64,000 nucleotides of DNA, taken from contig JAAALK010000285.1 of assembly GCA_019279435.1 (NCBI GenBank), forward strand, positions 66,388,865-66,452,864, read 5' to 3'. A program made the translations under genes and the position numbers. Source of the stretch: Zizania palustris (lineage: Eukaryota > Streptophyta > Magnoliopsida > Poales > Poaceae). Below the pieces are notes generated by a model. It was given only the letters and a program-made list of their open reading frames with translations. It ran no database searches and was not told where the DNA came from. How positions within the stretch are numbered: position 1 is the stretch's first letter; each line of letters starts with the position of its first letter. Positions 44,435 to 55,341 of this stretch are shown here, piece by piece.

Positions 44435-45093
44435 AGAGGCAGCATACGTTTTGGGCATAAAGATCTATAGAGATAGATCAAAACGGCTAATTGGATTAAG
44501 CCAGAGTATGTACATTGACAAGGTTTTGAAATGGTTTAAAATGGAGAATTCCAAGTAGGGATTTCTATCAATGTCACATGGTATTTTTCTTAGTAAGACT
44601 CAATTTGTCATGACACCTGATGAGCTAGAGAAAATAAGTGTGATCCCGTATGCCTCCACGATTAGGTCCACCATGTATGCCATGCTATGTACACGTCCAA
44701 ATGTTTCATACACTCTAAGTGTTACAAGCAGATATCAATCAAACATGAATTAAAGTCACTGAGTTATAGTAAAAAGCATCCTCAAGCACTTGATAAGGAC
44801 GGGGGATATGTTCCTAGTTTACGGTGGTGATGAAGAGCTCGTTGTAAGCGGCTACACTGATGCTAGATTTTAGACCGATAAAGAAGATTATTGATCGCAA
44901 TCTAGTTTCGTGTTTTTCCTCAATGGAGACGCGGTGAGTTGGAAGAGTTCCAAGCAAAAGACGGTGAATAATTTTACAACAGAAGCTAAGTATATTGCAG
45001 CTTTTGAAGCTGTAAAGGAGGTCGTTTGGATCAGATACTTGAACAAACATCATGTGTACGCGAAAGATGTTAGTAGTTTCTATGCAAATGTAT
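44435..45093 (+). pseudogene. Reverse transcriptase end and RNase H, plus copia
   Basis: The frame resumes with AAYVLGIKIYRDRSKRLIGL directly after the solo LTR, then SKTQFVMTPDELEKISV, MYAMLCTRPNVSYTLSVTSR, and RNase H pieces SWKSSKQKTVNNFTTEAKYI. Stops are present near 44558 and 44755. Confidence 0.78.
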
Positions 45094-45946
45094 GAGGATA
45101 ATTGTTATCTTGTTCCTTGAACAAACGTCGTTTACATTGATTAATGAGTTGATGACTTTTCTGTGAAACTCTTTGTTTTGTAATGATGGTGTTCAAAAGG
45201 TATCCCTGGTCTTATCATCATGTGGGACAATAATAATACATAGATTAGCATAGCTGGCTAATTGATTATCATGTTTCATGGATCATAGACATGGGGATGT
45301 CAAATTAGAGATGTGGACACATGTTGGAGAACATGGTGTTGGATAGACCCACTTGAGATACTGTTGTGATTGTTATCGTAATGTGCCATCATTTGTCATC
45401 TCAAATGGTGTACCTACAGAGTCCTTAGACCTGAGATCATTATTTGATTCCAAAATGCGCAGTGACACACTTAGATGCTTCCTAACGCTATTCCGTAACT
45501 AGGTAGTCATAAGGGCTATTTTTAGGTGTGTTGTGAAACATGTCATGGGATGTGAGCGGTCAAGATGGAATTTACCCCTCCTAATGACGGGAGAGACATC
45601 TCTGGCCCCTCCATGCCACTATGACTAAAGAGTTAGTAATGATTTGAATCTGTTACTTGATCAAGTGAAATGTCAAGCTGTCCAACAAGGGTGGCACGAA
45701 TATCACCTTGAGCTTGACTGATGTCGTGTGATAAAGGGACTGGTGCATGTGTATATCAAGGTTCAGTGAAACATTAATTTTGTATGTTTTCGGGGGTGAA
45801 TATGTGCTGCTAGGTACTGCTTTTGATTAGTGAGCTGGAAAGTGTTTCTGGCGAGCAGCCATTTCTGTATGAACCTATTGGATCACACACTTAAGGGGAT
45901 GGATTAAGAAACCTACAAAGAATTGGTTCTTGTGCATGTGGGAGAT
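45094..45946 (+). other. 3' non-coding region of the plus copia
   Basis: No gene is seen. It matches 37996-38950 in reverse and 36780-36931 directly. The last bases (GTGGGAGAT) before the LTR are a polypurine tract. Confidence 0.65.
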
Positions 45947-46770
45947 TGAAGGAATTGTGCCCAAGAAAATTCCAGTTGGATCGGAAGTTTCGATTTGCAA
46001 TTGGATTTTCCGATTATTTTCTAAATTGGAAACATATAGCTCAAATCAAAAGTTCTGATATGGTATCGAAATTTCTGATAATTTATTGTTTGTGAAATAG
46101 AGAGCTCAAATCGGAAGTTCTGATAATTTCTAATTTAGAAATAGAGAGTTCAAACGAGAAGTTCTGATGCAGATCGTGAAAAATTGGCATGATCGGAAGT
46201 TCCGATAATTTCTGAAATTGTAGAACGAGAGTCCAGATCAGAAGTTCTGATTTGGGCAAAATAGATTGGATCTATTGGGCCTCAATGTGGATTGGGGTCA
46301 AGGGTCTCACCTCTACATAAAGAGGTTAGAGGAGGAGGTCTTGGACATCAGATTATTCATTGTTTAGATTACATATAAACCTTAGCCACCAAGAACTCCT
46401 CCTCTCCCTTTCTTGATCTCAAGAGTTGAGTTTGTGATTTCTTCCGGTTCTCACGTGCGGTGCTAGCATGTCGGCTTGAGATTAATCTCATCCCTGTACA
46501 TGAGGATACCATGGAGGCACTGCTCCAAATAACAGTGCTCGTGGGCTTCTTCACGTGGACACTAACGTCTTCTTTGATTGGATCATCGGGGAACGGGCAG
46601 AGTGAGATGAGGATAAGCGAGAATGTGCTTCCCCAACATCTTTTTCCGCTGCACCTAGCGCGTCTCTCTTTAGAAGGTACCGATTCATGATCCCTCATGT
46701 GCATGGTTCTAGGGCTTTGGGGCAAATATTTTGAATTTATCGACTAGTGTAGATTCCCCATTCCCCAACA
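45947..46770 (+). repeat. 3' LTR of the plus copia
   Basis: It is 824 bp, begins TGAAGGAATTGTGCCC and ends ATTCCCCAACA. The TATA box is changed to TACATAAAG (about 46313). TCGGAAGTTCCGAT motifs are present but more decayed than in the solo LTR. Confidence 0.82.
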
Positions 46771-49700
46771 TAGTTTACCCTATGGCGAGAGCTTGTACAC
46801 AACATCCCAACCATTGAGACATGTGCCATTTTTTCATGGCTAGGGGAGATTGTAAACCTATGTCACCTTTTGAGCCATGATGTAAATATATTCTCTCAGC
46901 AAGGTGGTGTCTTGATGAATTTCAACTAGCCCAAGATCAGGGGTACATCTCACTACTTTAAGATCGAACAGTGGCATTTGAACATCACATGATTAAGATA
47001 TTTGCTCCCATCAAAACTCAGTTCGTATATTTCTTCGATTCACCTGTAGTAGTCAACCCCATCTATGCACGAAGTAAAAACTCTAGAATTTGTTATTCTT
47101 TGGTTGGGCTGGCTCTACACATGGCTTGTTGTGTGGAAGTGATAGCCATTCACATCATAAGCATTGAATGTCTTTATTTACCCTATAAGCACAAGTATTT
47201 GCAACCTGTCTCAACTCAGCACTCATAACCATGTTAGTTCTTCCCTATAGGTTTAAATGCGACCGACACTTGTATTAGTAGCATGTAATATATAGTTGAA
47301 ATGTAAAGCTAACTAGGAGACAAGTTATAAAGTATCTTATATTTGAACCATGAAATGAATTTGAGATGTCCATTTCTCGCACCATACTTAAGAAGGGTCG
47401 TAGATTCCACAAGGCTAGGGTCCCTTGATTCATGCCGGAATCGTCAATGAAATTCCATAAAGCAATGAGATAGATTAGGGTTAGGGTCAAAACAAGTAAT
47501 ATGAAACTTAGGGTGTTGCTTATTGAGCACTTACTCCATGTATGGCTCCACTTCATAATGGTTTGTCAAGACATACAACATAATCAAGCGTCACTCTTCA
47601 TGTTGCAAGGTCTTGTTAACCACACTACTTGCACTTCCTAGTTAGACTCTAAAGATATTGAGGTTTGATTCATCTTCTAAAAGATTTTAATAGGAAGGTG
47701 GATCATGCATGCTAAGAAGATTGATTGCATAGTATCTGGTTGTGAAGTTTGACACCTCCTCTAGGATATTTGCCTCAACTATGGATGCTTTAGTTTTGCA
47801 ATTGTTCTTACATTTATTCCGAAGAATCTTTTAGAATCTCTCAATTTAATAGCACTAATAGCTCTGGACCGGACCTTCCATCCATGCCTTATACAGAAGG
47901 TGCAAGATCATATGTTGCATCAATTGAATAAGTTGGACGAAAAGATCTGTTCCAGCTTGCAGAGCAACACATGCGCTAGTGTTTCCATGTTTGCTACCAC
48001 GGTGTGAGACAACTCTTTAGCACAAATATACCGGAAGAAATTGCTCACTTCAGCTAACACTCGCTAGACATCCTCGGGGACATAGCCTTGAATCATCATC
48101 GGGAGCAGTCGCTCAACCCATATGTGATACTCATGACTCTTGATCTCATTGATTCACAGAGAAGCTAGATTAACTCCCCTCTTTAGATTAGTTGTATAGC
48201 CATCAGGGAATATCTATCAAGGTTTGGAATCACTCAACTACTTCCATCATCTAGGACCTTGTAAGAACAAAATCGACCTTTGGCTTTGTCCAAGATTTCC
48301 TGCCTCTAGGAGGTACCATGTCTAGCTCCTATCTATTGCATAGAGTCGTCTGATCCACTCAAGCCTTGATGTTGTCCTTCGTATTCTCAGGAATGACCAT
48401 GATTGTGCCGAAAATGGCCTTAGCAACATTCTTCTCAGTGTGCATTACATCAATGTTGTGTGGAAGGAGAATATTATCAAAGTAAGGAAGATTCCATAAG
48501 CATGGCCTATGAGTCCATGCGTGTTTCTCACCATATCCGAGACAACCAGCTCCTTGTGCATTGATTTGCATAGAGTCGAACTGAGCATGAACCTCATTGT
48601 CAGTCATCTTAGGTGGTGCCAAGTCTTTGATAGTTACACTATTTAAAAGTTCTTAATATCTCTTCTGAATAGATGGTTTCAAGGAAGGAACTATCAGTTA
48701 TTGTCAAACGAGGAATATTTGCCACCCTTGACCAACCAAATGAACTTCAAAGCCACCCGGCATATCGGGCATGCGAACTTCCCATGCACGCACCAGCCTT
48801 AGAATATCACATACACTAGTATGTCATGCAGGGATTACAGGTACCAAACATGCATTCTGAAGTTTGCCTTCATATATTGGTCATATGTCCACATACCATC
48901 TTCCTAGGCATAGACCAAATCATCCATTAACGTCTCCATGTACACACTCATATTTTTCCCGACTATTCAGGCCCTAGAATTATCAAGTACAAGAATATGT
49001 TTCACCATTAAAAGATGATGCTGAGGAGAGGTTGAGTGGGATAACAAACATTAGCCAACAACTGTATGTGGTAGCCATCATACCATATGGATTGAACCCA
49101 TCTATTTCTAGAGCAATTCGTACATTTTGTTAGTCTAAACCTTTCTTAGGGTGGAGCTGATCAAACATCTTCTACGCTTCACTATCCGATGGATGCCCTA
49201 GCTTGAAACGAATCTCATTTGTGTGTCATGTCATCTATTTGGTAGACTCCTCGGTCATGTTAAGATGTTAGATCCTTGGTATGAAGGGAAGGTATCGAAG
49301 GATATTCACAGGATTTGAGAGCTTCCTCTTCCCACCATCAGCGAAGTCTACCTCAAGATACCTAGAAGATTTGTATTTCACGTAATACTTTGCATCCACG
49401 TGCTCTTTCATGAATAAGATGTATCTATTCGGACAAGCTTGTATCTGCTCATATGACATCTTAAGTACATGGAGGACTTTTTTGACTCATACCTGCTCTT
49501 TGGCATAATGTGACCATCCGGGAGGAGGCTACCAACAACCATCAGCATGACATCGAAGCATTCTCGACCCAAGCTAAACTAGGACTTGATGGCCCTTAGG
49601 CATGTGATGGCATCTAGTTGAGACACCCTAGTGTTCCCGTGAAAGGGTTGCTATGACACGGACAACATGTCATAAAATGCCTTTGCGGTTGTCTCTGGCA

Positions 49701-50060
49701 CTTCCTCTTCACATGCTTCATTAAAATGTACATCTTCAAAGTCATCTAGCATGTATCCAATCCCTCCATCATCGTCGTCCATGCATTGTTGAACCACCTC
49801 ATCTCTAGGATGCTAGGACTCACCATGGTACGCCCACCGGGTATAGTTTGGCATAAACCCATACTTACAAAGGTGCATATCCATGGCCTCCTTTGTTTGT
49901 GGATGTTTTTTCTCACACTGCCTACAGGGCACCAGGTCTTTCCACATCGATTCTGTCTACCAAATGTTGACTCCAAGAATGCTTCAGTGTTCTTGATCCA
50001 TTCGATGGTCACCTCGACCTAGCTAGGATGGCCAGTGTACATCCACTCATGATCATCCAT
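46771..50060 (-). pseudogene. TNP2 transposase of the old CACTA element
   Basis: The frame starts MDDHEWMYTGHPS at ATG 50060 and continues VTIEWIKNTEAFLESTFGRQ, as in TNP2-like proteins. Further right-to-left landmarks are CPNRYILFMKEHVDAKYY (49440-49390), KSSRYLEVDFADGGKRKL (49370-49310), the catalytic-region motif HNIDVMHTEKNVAKAIFGTI (48510-48420) and a C-terminal VVYKLSP at 46790, where the copia pair cuts in. There is at least one stop or frameshift every few hundred bases, so it is long dead. The whole 3.3 kb belongs to this one gene, with introns I could not place. Confidence 0.7.
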
Positions 50061-50220
50061 CTTGTACTAAATTAGGAAACACCACCACCCATATTTTACC
50101 ATTAGAGGGAAACAAGATGCATCAAAATGACTAATAAATAAGGATAGGTCCTAATCCCACCAAAGGATGTATAGATTGGGTTTGTTTTTGTGCCCCGCTC
50201 ATCTCCGACACAGAATTTCA

Positions 50221-50307
50221 GTAGCACCTCCCCGTTATTCTCCAAACACATGTCTCGACAACATGCCAAGAGAATGTGTGTTTGGAGAACAATAGTGAGG
50301 TGCTGCT
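50221..50307. repeat. Imperfect inverted repeat, about 30-bp arms
   Basis: GTAGCACCTCCCCGTTATTC and the adjoining bases to 50250 pair with 50277-50307 (TGTTTGGAGAACAATAGTGA and on) with few mismatches across a loop of about 25 bp. It lies 160 bp upstream of the TNP2 start codon. Confidence 0.7.
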
Positions 50308-51435
50308 AAAACCCTAGGTCAGATCAGAATAGAGCATGAAAAATAGCTCAATCTCCACATCCTCCGGCTGTCCAAAAAATGTGGACAGTTCAAAATAGTT
50401 ATAGCCATAAATATGCAAAGACTTACATATTCCAAACCATAACTCTTCTGAATAGGAAATGCCTAGGTTACGCGACACTTGTACATGCTAGTTTAAAATC
50501 ATATAGAAAGAACATATTTTAAAATTTTCGGCATTGTCTCCTCTATAATAACTAGCAAAACTATCATAACCTGCAAAGAACGGGGCACAATGGCCACAAA
50601 TAGTATGCCGTGATGGCCGACATCCACATACACACCACGACGCGATGGCCAGCATCCACATACACAATATAATCAATGGAAGAATTAAAATAGCAACTAA
50701 AGCATGAATAAACATTTTTACTTGAACACTAATTAAACCATGCAAATAAAGTATGATTACACATATTAATCCACAAAATGTACATGTAAATGAAATTATC
50801 AAGTGCCTAAGACAATCATATATAAAAAATTAACATTACATATGGCATTGTGATTAGACAATAAGAACAAATATTAGAACTAAACATATTAAACATGTTA
50901 ATTCTAGTGCAAAGATATAAATCTTGCATACAATAAAATGTACAATACTAAAGATGGCTATGGATTACAAAATATACAATTAAACATATTAATCATCTTG
51001 TTTAACCAAAAAATGTGCATTGCTAAAATTTTATACCGAACATGACCAGTGAGAGAGGGTCGATGGAAGAACGGAGGGACAATCGTCGAAGGGTGGGCTA
51101 GCCGAGGAGGGCAATGGCCGAAGGGTAGAGTGGGTGGGATGGCCTTCTAGGGGCGCCAACCGAGGAGGTCATCGGTAGGCGGCAGAGGGGTTGAGCTGAG
51201 AAGGGTGGCTGCCAACTAGAGGAGTGGTCGGCCAGGGGTAAACTAACTGATGGGGCCTCCTGTAGGGGGATGGAGGGGGTAGGTCAAGCAGGGAGGGCGA
51301 AGGTGCTGGCTAGGGGCATCGGCCGATGGAGGGCACTGTCTGAGAGATGAACGGGATGGGTCGGGTGAGGGGGCATCGTTCAAGGGACGAAGGGGGAGGA
51401 CCGGGCTAGGGGGCACCGATCAAGGCGATAGAGGG

Positions 51436-51667
51436 GTGGCTGGACTAGGGGGCGCATGCCGGGGGGCGTTGGATGAGGAGGAAATGGCATTGGTGGTAGT
51501 GCTGCCAATGGGGGTGGCTGGACTAGGGGCGCATGCCGGAAGGCGTTGACTGAGGAGGAACTGGCATTAGTGGTAGTGCTACGAGTGGGGGTGGCTGTAC
51601 TAGGGGCGCATGCCGGGGGGCGTTGGCTGAGGAGGCACTAGCATTGGTGGTAGTGCTGCGAGTGGGG
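51436..51667. repeat. Minisatellite, three units of 77-78 bp
   Basis: Units at 51436-51513, 51514-51590 and 51591-51667 each begin GTGGCTG(G/T)ACTAGGGG and contain GCATGCCGG and GTGGTAGTGCT. Neighbouring sequence (51050-51430) has looser GGGGG-GGCT repeats of the same composition. Confidence 0.85.
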
Positions 51668-52981
51668 ATGGTGGCCACGGGAGGGGTGGCAGCGGTGGCG
51701 ATGAGCGGGCAAGAGACTAGCATGCGAGAAGATATGGGCACAATACGTGCGCCCAGATCCATGTTCAAACTGCCCTAAAAAGGTATTCACCAGGTGCTAG
51801 ATCGAGCGACACTCGGAAATGCCCTCATAAAACATAAAATATCTCATTAATCTTTACCGAGTGCCAAATGGTAGGTCAGCAAACAATTTTCCATTTTTTA
51901 TTTACTCGTAAGGTGTTCTTATGTTTGCCTGTACAAAATTCTTGAAAAAATTAACCAAAATATTTAGTTATCATATTTTTTCACTTTGTTGATTTTTTTT
52001 AAAATTAAAAAACAAAGAAGGTGCATGTTTTCGATCGAGTGTCGTCATCGAGATATCTCCAAATTTCTACTATTTTACCGTGTAAAGACTAAAATAGCAC
52101 TCAAAATACAAGTATGATTTTTCCAAACAATTTTGTTCATTATTTCATGCATATGCAATTCAAAATTGACCTGTTTCAATTTAAGTCTTAGAAACACATT
52201 TAATTAACTCAAAATAGCAAACTGACTGAAAAGTGCAAAATTTTGGTTTCAGAGTAGCAAAATTTTTAAGTTCAAACAACGATTTAACCATCGATTTGCT
52301 TTCAAACCTAACCCATTCATTCTCTAAACTATAAAACCTCCTCCAATAATCTCCGGATTCTAAACATCATACATGAAAACATTCTCAAAATATTTTAAAA
52401 TTTTTATCACAGTATATACATATGATATCATAACACCATGCCAAGTATCAAGTTGTTTAGACTTTAATTAAATTTTCCATAATTAAAAAACTATTAAACT
52501 CCACGTTGTGGGTCGAGTGCCGCAACCTAGATTTTTTAAATTTTATTTACATTTAGTTGTAAAGTATTCAAAATGCACTCATGAAAATATAAATAAGATT
52601 TTTCTACAAATTTTGCTTCATTATTTCATGCCCTTGTCGTTCAGATATGACCTACTTCGAATTAAATCATAAAAATACACTTAATTAATTAAAAATAGCA
52701 AACTCTCCTAGAAAAATATGAGTATTTTCCATGGATTAATATATGTTGAATTCTGAGTGTAAAAAATTAAAGTTCAAAACATGTTAAAAATATGACATAA
52801 ACCCAAAATATGATTTCACATGAAAACATGGGTTCCCTGGGTTTGTTGAGTGTTTTTAAATAAAATAGTTACAAATCCTAGGGTTTACCGAGTGTTAGTG
52901 CTTGGCACTCGGCAAACAGGGACCTTGACACATGACATAACGAATGGCACATCCACGAAGAAATGTTTTTTCGATTGCTAT

Positions 52982-54015
52982 TGTTGGGGGAATAAGTTTC
53001 CCTTGAACAGGGGCCAAATGACGTCAGCCTCCGACAGCCTTCGGCCCGGAGCCCAACACTGTCGAAGCCTGTTCCTTTCTGAAGAAGTTGTTTCCAAGTC
53101 CCAAGGCACACTTCGAAGCCCACTGGAGCGAGGCCTCCGAACCCATTCGGAGCCCTCCGGAGTGAAGCCCTCAAGATCCCTTGAAGATTGCCAGAAGCTA
53201 AGTCTCAGGCTAACTTCGAAGTTAGCCTCCGGGCCTTGTTCGGAGTTAGCCTTCGAGCCTTGTTCGGAGTTAACCTTTGGGCTTTGTTCGGAGTTAACCT
53301 TCGGGTTTCCTTCGGAGCTCCTCAGAGCCAGTCTCCGGACCCTTTCCATCCAACTCAAAGCTAAGTCTCTGAGACCCCAGTTCGGAGCCCCAGTTCAGAG
53401 CCCTAGTTCGGAGCCCTAGTTCGGAGCTCCAGTTCGGAGCCCTAGTTCGGAGCCCTAGTTCGGAGTATACTTCGAAGCCCACTTCGGAGTGTACTTCGAA
53501 GCCTCCCTTGCAGCCTCTGCCTAAAGAGCTCCGGCCCCTACTCCGAATCCAGAAGATATTTGCACCTCACTACAGTGTAAAAGCCATACCAGGGGCCCCT
53601 CTGCCCCTAGTATGTCGTTTAGCTGGTCAAGAAGTGACATTGTCTGACACGTTTGTAAAGCTGTAAAGCACTTTTGTACAATAGCTAGCTCCTTTTCCCC
53701 TTTTTGCCCCTATGAACCTAGGACTTATAGAGGGCACTTTGGTCTTTTCCTTTGGCCTGCGTGCCTATAAAAGCAGGGCCAAGCCCTTGTAACAGGATAG
53801 CTAGTCCAGGGCCATGAAACCCTGGAATACACTTCACCACACCAAGGCATACCATGCCAAATCCACCACAAACTGGACGTAGGACTATTATCCCCTAGGG
53901 AGGTCCGAACCAGTATAAATCCTTTCTCCCTTTGAGAGAACCCTTCGAGGTTCATTTTGCACACCATATACACACATACAAAACTTGTGCTGTAGCTAAC
54001 ACAATTGCTACAATA
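52982..54015 (+). repeat. 5' LTR of the complete Tat-like element
   Basis: It is 1034 bp and ends CTACAATA (CA changed to TA). TATAAAAG lies at 53766-53773. It contains two repeat blocks: CGGAGTTA(G/A)CCTTCGGG-type units at 53215-53310 and AGTTCGGAGCCC(T/C)-type units at 53375-53465. Confidence 0.92.
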
Positions 54016-54034
54016 GTTAGCGCCGTCCGTGGGG
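54016..54034 (+). other. Primer-binding site (tRNA-Asp-like)
   Basis: GTTAGCGCCGTCCGTGGGG directly follows the LTR; the other copy at 4409 reads TTGGCGCC, so one base is changed here. Confidence 0.65.
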
Positions 54035-55341
54035 ATCTTAGTCCTAAAAGCTAAGTTCTCTGCCACTGCCTGCAATTCGAAGTGCGCTTGAGGGGGAGCT
54101 TCGAAGCTTTCTTGCTTCACGCACCCTTCGGCAAGTGGCTTTGGGTGCAGTTCGAAGGTCATCTTCGCCTTCCCCCATCCTTTACATTTCGGAGATCACC
54201 CTCCAGCAAGGGGCTCCGCTTCGTGTGTCGAAGGCCGTCAAAGCCCCAGGGGCTATGAGGCAAGCTTTCACCCACTTTACGAGGTATGTACACTGTCCGA
54301 AGTACCACTTCGATGTATAATTTTGCAATTACTTTAGTATAAAATCGAAGCCCTGCTTCGCCTTTAAAGCAAACTTTTGCCCCATCTCGTTAAAAGTCGA
54401 AGCCTCACTTCGTGTTTTAAAACCGAAGCTATGCTTCGCGTTTTGAAAGCGAAGCCTTGTTTCCTTTCAAAAATTTGAAGCCTTGCTTCACCTTATCAAA
54501 AAAACTGAAGCTTTGCTTCGCCTTATTTAAAATTTGAAGCCTTGCTTCGCTCTACAAAATCCGGAGCATCCCTCAGAAGGCTACACAGCGCCTCTGAGCC
54601 CATAGCAGTGGGCTTTGAGACTTCCGAGCGAAGGCTCGGCAAGTCCGGGATTCCAGGCTCCGGCCTGATGCATCCCCGGGTCGAAGGTGGCTCAGGGTCG
54701 TAGGTGACCCAGAGTCGAAGGTGGCTCAGAGTCGAAGGTGGCTCAACTTATCACAGGTTCGGTGAATCCACACCAAATATCCTTCTCACTATAGGACCAA
54801 GCTCAAGAAGACTTGCTTCGCTATCTGCACACGCACCGATGCCTCGCTTCGTGTGACGTGATCTAATCTAAAAATTAAAACATCTCGAAGTCATGCTTCG
54901 CTTAAAATCTAAGTGTGTTTCGGAGCTTCGCTCACGCACAACAAAATCCAAGCATGCCAAAGCATGCTTCGCTTAATTTGGCTACGCTGAAGCCTTGCTT
55001 CGCTCCAAATTAACGCATTCGAAGCCCAAAAGAGGCCTTCACTCGATGTGTTATAAACATCCGAAGCCGCCAAAAGGCGCACCCCTTCGCATTTTTTATT
55101 GCCCGCACCAGCAACAGCTAAGTCCCTAGCTGCCACGAGCAAGGGGGGAAGCATGTATGCGAAGTCTGCGAATGTAATATGCAGTACGAGCGTGACAAGC
55201 TAAAAACGTTCAAAGCCATCAAATATGTGAAGCATGCAAATGAAGTATGAAGATACAACAAATTTCATTCATTGAATGACAATTGAGAAGTATGTTACAA
55301 ATACACTTCGAAAACTAATTATGAATAGTCTGTGTCTAAGC
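54035..55341. repeat. Leader with GAAGC...GCTTCG motif array
   Basis: No sense gene is seen. From about 54340 to 55030 motifs such as CGAAGCC(T/C)(T/C)GCTTCGC recur every 30-60 bp, and four copies of GGTCGAAGGTGGCTCA-type sequence lie at 54680-54750. This is the reverse of the array at 3290-4180. Confidence 0.6.

Larger units (their letters stand above)
40846..46770 (+). mobile_element. Ty1/copia element, plus, 5' LTR missing, with a solo LTR inside
   Basis: The interior reads gag, protease, integrase, reverse transcriptase, RNase H, 3' non-coding region and 3' LTR (45947-46770). The 5' LTR and primer site are missing; a few tens of bases of leader remain and meet the minus-strand relative head to head. 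The reverse transcriptase is split by a solo LTR of the same family. All genes carry stops. Confidence 0.8.
50061..52976 (-). other. 5' region of the old CACTA element
   Basis: No gene is recognised. The stretch contains a hairpin (50221-50307), AT-rich DNA (50680-51050), a GC-rich block with a minisatellite (51050-51770), a long AT-rich part and, near 52886-52918, the subterminal motif ACCGAGTGTTAGTGCTTGGC with CACTCGGCAAAC. A minus-strand frame at 51768-51523 is produced by the minisatellite and its flank. Confidence 0.5.

Noticed and set aside
51523..51768. Minus-strand frame of 81 codons
   Set aside because: It is low-complexity Ala/Pro/Thr sequence produced by the minisatellite; no family is recognised.
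52850..53419. Plus-strand open frame of 189 codons crossing an LTR border
   Set aside because: It begins in CACTA DNA and ends in an LTR repeat block; the border with its GCTAT duplication shows it cannot be an original gene.
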